Source: JALWSI01 sp964569095 [NCBI: uncultured Aquificales bacterium] | Lineage (GTDB): Bacteria > Thermosulfidibacterota > Thermosulfidibacteria > Thermosulfidibacterales | DNA length: 8,254 bases | Direction of reading: 5' to 3' | Assembly: GCA_964569095.1 (NCBI GenBank) | Contig: CAZMTB010000012.1 | Location: 1 to 8,254, forward strand | Part shown: in pieces, positions 1-3,717 of the stretch | Layout: every line of letters begins with the position of its first letter | How positions within the stretch are numbered: position 1 is the stretch's first letter | Translations under genes and position numbers: made by a program | Notes under the pieces: generated by a model | Told to the model about the DNA's origin: nothing | What the model saw: only the letters and a program-made list of their open reading frames with translations | The model's database searches: none

Positions 1-275
1 TGAAAGCCTCGCAAGATCACGCCCAGCAGCGCTTCAAGATCGATATCTCGCGTCTGCAGCACGAGCTCGGGAGACTCGGGGGGCTCGTAGGGGGAGTCTA
101 TGCCGGTGACCCCCGTTATCTCTCCCCTATAGGCCTTGGAGTAGATGCCCTGGGGATCCCGCCTTTTGCACGCCTCCAAAGGGCAATCGGTGAAGACCTC
201 AACGAACCTGTGGTCCCCTATCAGCCTGCGGGCACGGTTATTTCTAAAGGAAACACCGTGAAACGCAACGCTCAT
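1..275 (-). CDS. APS kinase C-terminal half, lacking the P-loop domain (runs off window)
   Basis: The 91 visible residues match the second half of adenylylsulfate kinase (CysC), which phosphorylates APS to PAPS. Seen: FVEVFTDCPLEACKRRDPQG (residues 24-43), then the GEITGVTGIDSPYEPPE and ELVLQTRD blocks (51-77), all typical of the C-terminal part of the family. A normal CysC is about 200 aa and begins with a P-loop (GxSGxGKST). Here the only start in frame is ATG at 275, with GAGG eight bases upstream. Further upstream the frame closes with a TGA inside the end of the dehydrogenase gene, so no room exists for the ATP-binding half. It follows the dehydrogenase by 46 nt and is probably co-transcribed. 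It is either a decayed remnant or a translated half-domain; as written it should not be an active kinase. The last residues lie outside the window. Confidence 0.72.
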   Translation of the reverse strand, partial: MSVAFHGVSFRNNRARRLIGDHRFVEVFTDCPLEACKRRDPQGIYSKAYRGEITGVTGIDSPYEPPESPELVLQTRDIDLEALLGVILRGF

Positions 276-321
276 GGCTTCAACCTCGCCAGATAGCCAC
301 GGCCAACGGTGGAGCGAACCT

Positions 322-1653
322 TCAAGCCTTCACCACCTTCCCGTTGGAGAGCCCGCGGAGTTTCAAGGCGTTCCTGGTGTCAATGACCAGGTCGACGTTC
401 TCGAGAAGCAACCCGTAGTCTATCACCCGGTGGTCGGTGACCACCACGGCGCAGTGGTACCCTTTTAAGGTGCGCGGAGAGAGAGAGACCGACTCCCTCG
501 ACTTTCTGCACCTCCGTCCAAGGCGAAGCCTGGGAATGTAGGGGTCGTGGTAGTCCACCAGGGCACCCAGTTCTTCCAAGAGATCCATGATCACGAAGGC
601 GGGGCTCTCCCTGTCGTCGTCCACGTCGGGCTTGTAGGCCACGCCCACCACGAGGATACGCGCCCCCTTCACGGGAATACCCCTCTCGTTCAAGGCCCTC
701 GTGGTTCTCTCCACCACGTAGTAGGGCATGTTGGTGTTCACCTGCCCCGCCAGCTCTATGAACCTGGTGTGTATGTCGTACTCCTTGGCCTTCCAGGTCA
801 GGTAGAAAGGGTCTATGGGAATGCAGTGGCCACCAAGACCCGGCCCCGGGTAAAAGGGATGAAAACCAAAGGGTTTAGTCTTGGCCGCCTCTATCACCTC
901 CCACACGTCTATCCCCATGCGTTCAAACACCACCTTCAGCTCGTTCACCAGGGCTATGTTCACCGCCCTGTAGGTGTTCTCGAGGATCTTGGTGGCCTCT
1001 GCCACCCTGGTGCTGGAGACGGGAACCGTCTTCACAACCACCTGGTCGTACAGGGCCTGCACCACCTTGAGACAGTTCTCGGTGACCCCGCTAACCACCT
1101 TGGGAATGGTTCCCGTGGAGAACTCCTCGTTCCCCGGGTCCTCCCTCTCGGGAGAGTACCCGAGGAAGAAGTCCTCTCCCACCTTCAGCCCCGACTCCTC
1201 AAGCAAGGGTAGCATCTCTTCGTCGGTGGTACCGGGATAGGTGGTGGACTCGAGAACCACCACCTGCCCCCTTCTGAGCACCCTGGCCACATCCCTGGTG
1301 GTGGTCAACACGTAGGAGAGGTCGGGTTCCTTGTGCCTTCCAAGGGGAGTGGGTACGCAGATCAAGATCGCATCGGCCTCGCCCAGCCGGGAAGGGTCGC
1401 TGGTGACCCTTAACCGGCCCCTCGAAACCTCTTCTTTAAGAAACCCACCGTCAACGTGCTTGATGTAGCTCTCCCCCCCACGGAGCATCTCCACCTTCTT
1501 ACCGTCCACGTCGAAACCGAGAACGGGGAAGCCCGCCTTCAGAAACTCCCTCACCAGGGGAAGGCCCACGTATCCCAACCCGATCACCCCCACGGTGGCC
1601 AGGCGTTTCTGGACCTTATCCATAAGCAACCCAAGGGCACTGCGGGCGGTCAC
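322..1653 (-). CDS. wbpA: UDP-N-acetyl-D-glucosamine 6-dehydrogenase (WbpA-type nucleotide-sugar dehydrogenase)
   Basis: This 443-aa cytosolic enzyme should oxidise C6 of a UDP-sugar with two NAD+ to the uronate, giving a precursor for O-antigen or exopolysaccharide. Seen: Rossmann motif GLGYVG (residues 25-30), CVPTPL (99-104), ESTTYPGTT (135-143), YSPEREDPGN (166-175) and GPGLGGHCIPIDPFYLTWKA (270-289) with the predicted catalytic Cys277. The central helix and the C-terminal UDP-binding domain (AYKPDVDDDRESP, 339-351) follow. Length and motifs fit the UDP-GlcNAc/WbpA branch better than plain UDP-glucose dehydrogenase; the exact substrate is inferred. The GTG start at 1653 is chosen for GGAGGT five bases upstream. 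An ATG ten codons inside has a poorer ribosome site. The GTG overlaps the stop of a short upstream frame (GTGA), so coupling is possible. It is preceded by promoter and leader copy 1 and followed closely by the APS kinase fragment. Confidence 0.93.
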   Translation of the reverse strand: MTARSALGLLMDKVQKRLATVGVIGLGYVGLPLVREFLKAGFPVLGFDVDGKKVEMLRGGESYIKHVDGGFLKEEVSRGRLRVTSDPSRLGEADAILICVPTPLGRHKEPDLSYVLTTTRDVARVLRRGQVVVLESTTYPGTTDEEMLPLLEESGLKVGEDFFLGYSPEREDPGNEEFSTGTIPKVVSGVTENCLKVVQALYDQVVVKTVPVSSTRVAEATKILENTYRAVNIALVNELKVVFERMGIDVWEVIEAAKTKPFGFHPFYPGPGLGGHCIPIDPFYLTWKAKEYDIHTRFIELAGQVNTNMPYYVVERTTRALNERGIPVKGARILVVGVAYKPDVDDDRESPAFVIMDLLEELGALVDYHDPYIPRLRLGRRCRKSRESVSLSPRTLKGYHCAVVVTDHRVIDYGLLLENVDLVIDTRNALKLRGLSNGKVVKA

Positions 1654-1694
1654 GGACCACCTCCAAGAGACACGCCACTAAGAGACGCCATCAT
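1650..1694 (-). CDS. Possible 14-codon leader peptide coupled to the dehydrogenase
   Basis: A short frame (MMASLSGVSLGGGP) starts right behind AGGAGGT (1695-1701), the best Shine-Dalgarno sequence in this leader. Its TGA overlaps the GTG start of the dehydrogenase by four bases (GTGA). The first ATG touches the ribosome site and the second is four bases from AGGAGG, so spacing is tight. The peptide has no attenuator-like run of one amino acid. A matching short frame lies before the cupin gene, which is the main reason to list it. Whether it is translated is inferred. Confidence 0.35.
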   Translation of the reverse strand: MMASLSGVSLGGGP

Positions 1695-1762
1695 ACCTCC
1701 TCGTGAAAACGCGGCCCTCACGGGGCACGGTGGTTTAGAACCTTCACGCGCGGGCCCACCTG

Positions 1763-1829
1763 CGGGCAGCCTTCGGCCCCCTGGAGCATGGGAGCTCCAG
1801 AGGGGAAACACCTTGATCTTGCCGTGCGT
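1763..1829 (-). ncRNA. Structured leader RNA, copy 1 (unknown class), before the nucleotide-sugar dehydrogenase
   Basis: On the minus strand the leader starts just after the promoter. It holds a hairpin (arms 1781-1787 and 1794-1800, seven pairs, loop of six; extended by CCCC/GGGG across one bulged base to 1777-1805). The 16-nt block at 1763-1778 follows directly and is identical to 3012-3027; within it GCC-GAA-GGC can form a small stem. A second copy at 3012-3081 keeps the order and the paired stem while changing the stem sequence. Between promoter and hairpin the copies also share TGAA, CAC, CAAGAT and GTG in the same order. I do not recognise a known riboswitch. The downstream boundary is uncertain and could extend to the ribosome site at 1695. 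Confidence 0.5.
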
Positions 1830-1842
1830 TCAATCATTGAAC
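1828..1842. promoter_or_regulatory. Perfect palindrome over the -10 box, candidate operator
   Basis: GTTCAAT-C-ATTGAAC reads the same on both strands with seven-base arms around one central base. It covers the -10 hexamer and the likely transcription start of the copy 1 promoter. Its position suits a repressor site. The second promoter copy keeps only part of the dyad (TTCA, five bases, TGAA), so the role is uncertain. Confidence 0.35.
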
Positions 1843-1863
1843 ACACCTCTCCCGCGCTGTCAA
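1836..1863 (-). promoter_or_regulatory. Promoter of the dehydrogenase leader (copy 1)
   Basis: A perfect -35 TTGACA (1863 to 1858) is followed by a 16-nt spacer ending in TGTG and a -10-like TTCAAT (1841 to 1836). The same two boxes and spacing occur at 3082-3109, while most of the spacer differs. That pattern fits a sigma-70 promoter better than coding conservation. Transcription would begin near 1829 and run through the leader into the dehydrogenase. Confidence 0.6.
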
Positions 1864-1994
1864 GCGGGGCAAGGGAAAGTTCTTCAAGACGGTCTTCAAC
1901 GAACCACGCTCCCATTCAAGGAACCTATTAGGGTTTCAAGGCCCTCCAGAGACAGGCCAGGGGCGCATCGTATCACTTTGAAAAACCTTAGCGC

Positions 1995-2035
1995 AAAGAA
2001 GGCAAACGGAGAAGGCGCCGGGTGACCCCGGCGCC
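1995..2035 (-). terminator. Intrinsic terminator after the HhH protein gene
   Basis: A perfect nine-pair GC stem (2014-2022 with 2027-2035, loop of four) begins eight bases after the stop codon of the helix-hairpin-helix gene. On the minus strand it is followed by a T-rich stretch (TTCTCCGTTTGCCTTCTTT). The T-tract is interrupted, but stem strength and position make a terminator likely. It separates the upstream genes from the copy 1 promoter. Confidence 0.75.
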
Positions 2036-2043
2036 AACGGGTA

Positions 2044-2388
2044 TCACTTCTTGCCCTTCCCCACCTTCACGAAGGGACGAAGCTTCTCCAGTTTCTTCTC
2101 TCCTATCCCCTTAACCTTGGTGAGATCCTCCACCGACGAGAAGGGCCCGTGCTCTTCCCGGTACTTCACTATCCTCTCTGCTATCTTGGGTCCTATGCCG
2201 GGAAGCACCTGCAGCTCCTCGGCAGTTGCGGAGTTGACGTCGAGAGGATTGGAGACGCCAACCGACTTGGCCGCAGACACCGCCTTTTGAGAGGCACCCT
2301 TGGACTTGGCGTGAAGAGCGGGAGAATAGGAGAAGAAGGCCACCACGCCCACCAGCACAACCAGCCACGAAAATCGCCGTTTCAGCAT
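2044..2388 (-). CDS. Exported ComEA-like helix-hairpin-helix DNA-binding protein
   Basis: A 114-aa protein with a basic N-terminus, a hydrophobic segment (about residues 8-20) and a likely signal-peptidase site after ALHA (24-27), so it should be exported. A low-complexity linker follows (about 28-46), then paired helix-hairpin-helix motifs: LDVNSATAEELQVLPGIGPK (49-68) and VKGIGEKKLEKL (92-103). This matches the DNA-binding C-terminal domain of ComEA, the DNA receptor of natural transformation. Many such small proteins in non-competent bacteria have no known role, so I give no symbol. The ATG at 2388 has a G-rich ribosome site (AAAGGGGGG) seven bases upstream. A lysine-rich tail (GKGKK) ends the protein. 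It lies 109 nt after the cupin gene and may have its own weak promoter. Confidence 0.88.
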   Translation of the reverse strand: MLKRRFSWLVVLVGVVAFFSYSPALHAKSKGASQKAVSAAKSVGVSNPLDVNSATAEELQVLPGIGPKIAERIVKYREEHGPFSSVEDLTKVKGIGEKKLEKLRPFVKVGKGKK

Positions 2389-2429
2389 ACGGCATCCCCC
2401 CTTTCCACATTAAGGTACGGTAACCCACG

Positions 2430-2456
2430 TCTAAACAATCGCATCGCCGCCGTCAA
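2430..2456 (-). promoter_or_regulatory. Possible promoter for the HhH protein gene
   Basis: TTGACG (2456 to 2451) lies 15 nt from TTTAGA (2435 to 2430), or 17 nt from TAGACG (2433 to 2428), in the gap between the cupin stop and the start at 2388. The -35 box is good; the -10 box is poor. Read-through from the cupin gene is the alternative. Confidence 0.35.
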
Positions 2457-2497
2457 GTGCGGGGGACGCCAGCCTCGCCAAACCACTGCCAAGGCGG

Positions 2498-2851
2498 TCA
2501 CCTTCCATACCTGTCTTCGAACCTCTCGATGTCGTCCTCTCCCACGTAGTCTCCCACCTGGACCTCTATTATCTCCAGTATCTCGTCGGTGGCGTTCTCG
2601 AGCCTGTGAAGGGCCCCCTTGGGAACGTAGGCAGACTGGTTGGGCCCAAGCACCATGCGCTCCTCCCCCACGGTGACCAGGGCCTCGCCCTTAACCACCA
2701 CCCAGTGCTCAGAACGGTGCCTGTGCCTCTGGAGGCTCAAGCTCTGCCCCGGGTTAACCAGCACCTTCTTCACCTTGTAGCCCTCGTCCTCCTTCAGGAC
2801 CGTGTAGCTACCCCAGGGCCTGAAGACGGTAACGTTCTCCTCGTTCTTCAA
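2498..2851 (-). CDS. Stand-alone cupin, mannose-6-phosphate isomerase type II domain
   Basis: A 117-aa single cupin matching the C-terminal isomerase domain of the bifunctional mannose-1-phosphate guanylyltransferase/mannose-6-phosphate isomerase enzymes. The domain interconverts fructose-6-P and mannose-6-P toward GDP-mannose. Seen: FRPWGSYTVL (10-19), the metal-binding motif SLQRHRHRSEHW (39-50, with Gln41, His43, His45 and Glu48), His82 in the second cupin motif, and the family ending VQVGDYVGEDDIERFEDRYG. The start is uncertain because no ATG is in frame. TTG at 2851 has GGAG eight bases upstream and overlaps the stop of a short upstream frame (TTGA). TTG at 2881 would add ten residues but has a cramped ribosome site. 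No guanylyltransferase gene is visible nearby. Leader copy 2 precedes it. Confidence 0.87.
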   Translation of the reverse strand: MKNEENVTVFRPWGSYTVLKEDEGYKVKKVLVNPGQSLSLQRHRHRSEHWVVVKGEALVTVGEERMVLGPNQSAYVPKGALHRLENATDEILEIIEVQVGDYVGEDDIERFEDRYGR

Positions 2852-2898
2852 TACCGGTTCTCCATCTTCACCAAGCGCCAAAGTCCCTTCCCAAGCAT
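2848..2898 (-). CDS. Possible 16-codon leader peptide coupled to the cupin gene
   Basis: A short frame (MLGKGLWRLVKMENRY) starts at ATG 2898 directly after AGGAAGGG. Its TGA overlaps the proposed TTG start of the cupin by four bases (TTGA). The layout copies the short frame before the dehydrogenase, although the peptides are unrelated in sequence. The spacing of AGGA to ATG (four bases) is short, so translation is uncertain. If real, it supports the 2851 start for the cupin. Confidence 0.3.
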   Translation of the reverse strand: MLGKGLWRLVKMENRY

Positions 2899-2955
2899 CC
2901 CTTCCTAAGTACCAGTATCCCCCTTTACGAAAACTCCTGCAATCCCCTTTCCAGC

Positions 2956-2981
2956 ACCGCCTTCTCCCACTCCCAGGCGGT
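2956..2981 (-). other. Hairpin in the leader of the cupin gene
   Basis: Perfect seven-base arms ACCGCCT (2956-2962) and AGGCGGT (2975-2981) enclose 12 bases. The stem lies between the conserved 16-nt block of leader copy 2 and the cupin start. No T-tract follows on the minus strand, so it is not a standard terminator. It may be part of the leader fold. Confidence 0.45.
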
Positions 2982-3011
2982 CTTCACCATGTAGCCAAGG
3001 TCGTTGAACCC

Positions 3012-3081
3012 CGGGCAGCCTTCGGCCATCTGGGGTAGGAAAACCCAGACGAACCACTGCATCTTGTGTGTGGATTCAGGC
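3012..3081 (-). ncRNA. Structured leader RNA, copy 2 (unknown class), before the cupin gene
   Basis: This is the second copy of the leader element. A hairpin (arms 3029-3034 and 3044-3049, six pairs, loop of nine) is followed at once by the 16-nt block at 3012-3027, identical to 1763-1778. Promoter to block is 54 nt here and 57 nt in copy 1. The stem sequence differs from copy 1 but pairing is kept, which favours an RNA function. Identity over all 16 bases, including would-be third codon positions, argues against a protein explanation. The class is not recognised. Confidence 0.5.
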
Positions 3082-3109
3082 ATTGAACACATCTACCACA
3101 TCTTGTCAA
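3082..3109 (-). promoter_or_regulatory. Promoter of the cupin leader (copy 2)
   Basis: TTGACA (3109 to 3104), a 16-nt spacer ending in TGTG, and TTCAAT (3087 to 3082) repeat the boxes and spacing of the promoter before the dehydrogenase. It would drive the leader, the cupin and possibly the HhH gene. Confidence 0.6.
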
Positions 3110-3162
3110 GCCTTTACGAGGTAAATACTACATGCAGCGGCACGACGAGGGCAGGGAGGAAC

Positions 3163-3201
3163 GCCACTGGCACTGCCGGAAGGGCCACCCCGCCAGTGGC
3201 C
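3163..3201. repeat. Nested inverted repeats downstream of lspA
   Basis: Two alternative perfect stems share one arm. GCCACTGGC (3163-3171) pairs with GCCAGTGGC (3192-3200), nine pairs around 20 nt. GGCCAC (3183-3188) pairs with GTGGCC (3196-3201), six pairs around seven nt. They lie just after the lspA stop and before promoter copy 2. There is no T-tract on either side, so a role in 3' end formation of the ileS-lspA mRNA is possible but not shown. Confidence 0.5.
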
Positions 3202-3225
3202 ACGGGACGAAGGGGGGGGTCTCCC

Positions 3226-3717
3226 CTACGGGGACTGGGAGTCTTCTGGCACCTCGCCCTTCTCCCTGCCCCAGTATCCCCACAGTGCCAGGACCACCCC
3301 CACCACGATGGCGCTGTCGGCAAGGTTGAAGGCAGGCCAGTGGTAGGGTCCCAGGTGGAGATCGACGAAGTCTATCACCCGGTGGTAGATGAGCCTGTCA
3401 ACCAGGTTGCCAATCCCTCCACCTAACACGAGACCCAACCCCACGCGAGACAGCGTATTTTCGAGGGGCAGCTTCTTGAGCAATTGGAAGATAACCAAGA
3501 TGGCCACCAGGGAGGCCACCAGGAAGACCGTTCCCGATCGGCTCCCCACGTACATCCCGAAGGCCCCCCCGGGGTTTCTAACCTGGGTGAGGTTGAGAAA
3601 CTTAGAGAGCACCAGGGTGGTCTTGGTGGAGAGGTTGTGAACCACCCACAGCTTTGCCACCCTGTCGAGCAGGAAGACCACGGCGGCGAGCAGTAAGGGC
3701 GTTCCCCACCGCCTCAC
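3226..3717 (-). CDS. lspA: Lipoprotein signal peptidase (signal peptidase II)
   Basis: A 163-aa inner-membrane aspartyl protease that cuts the signal peptide from diacylglyceryl-modified prolipoproteins ahead of the lipobox cysteine. Seen: four hydrophobic segments (about residues 6-26, 62-80, 92-110, 133-148), VRNPGGAFG (46-54), GNLVDRL with catalytic Asp107, and FNLADS with catalytic Asp134. The length is normal. A longer frame to 3804 overlaps ileS and lacks LspA similarity in its first 29 residues, so the GTG at 3717 is preferred. It overlaps the ileS stop as GTGA and has AAGGTGG just upstream, which suggests translational coupling. The adjacent ileS-lspA order is common in bacteria. A lipoprotein gene lies upstream in the same direction and is a likely substrate. 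Confidence 0.95.
   Translation of the reverse strand: MRRWGTPLLLAAVVFLLDRVAKLWVVHNLSTKTTLVLSKFLNLTQVRNPGGAFGMYVGSRSGTVFLVASLVAILVIFQLLKKLPLENTLSRVGLGLVLGGGIGNLVDRLIYHRVIDFVDLHLGPYHWPAFNLADSAIVVGVVLALWGYWGREKGEVPEDSQSP

Noticed and set aside
1763-1860. Resemblance of the leader to glycine (CCGAAGG) or cobalamin (GGCTGCCCGCA) riboswitches.
   Set aside because: Only short strings match. The remaining conserved core of either class is absent, and the bases after the 16-nt block differ between the two copies.
1718-1915. A 65-codon minus-strand frame through leader copy 1 (starts MGAWFVEDRL).
   Set aside because: It overlaps the promoter and hairpin, has a weak ribosome site and uses CTT codons far more than neighbouring genes. 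The part shared with copy 2 is identical at the nucleotide level rather than in a codon-like pattern.
2852-2881. Ten-residue longer cupin start at TTG 2881.
   Set aside because: Possible, but its purine-rich site is only three to four bases away. The TTG at 2851 has GGAG at eight bases and the family similarity begins after it.
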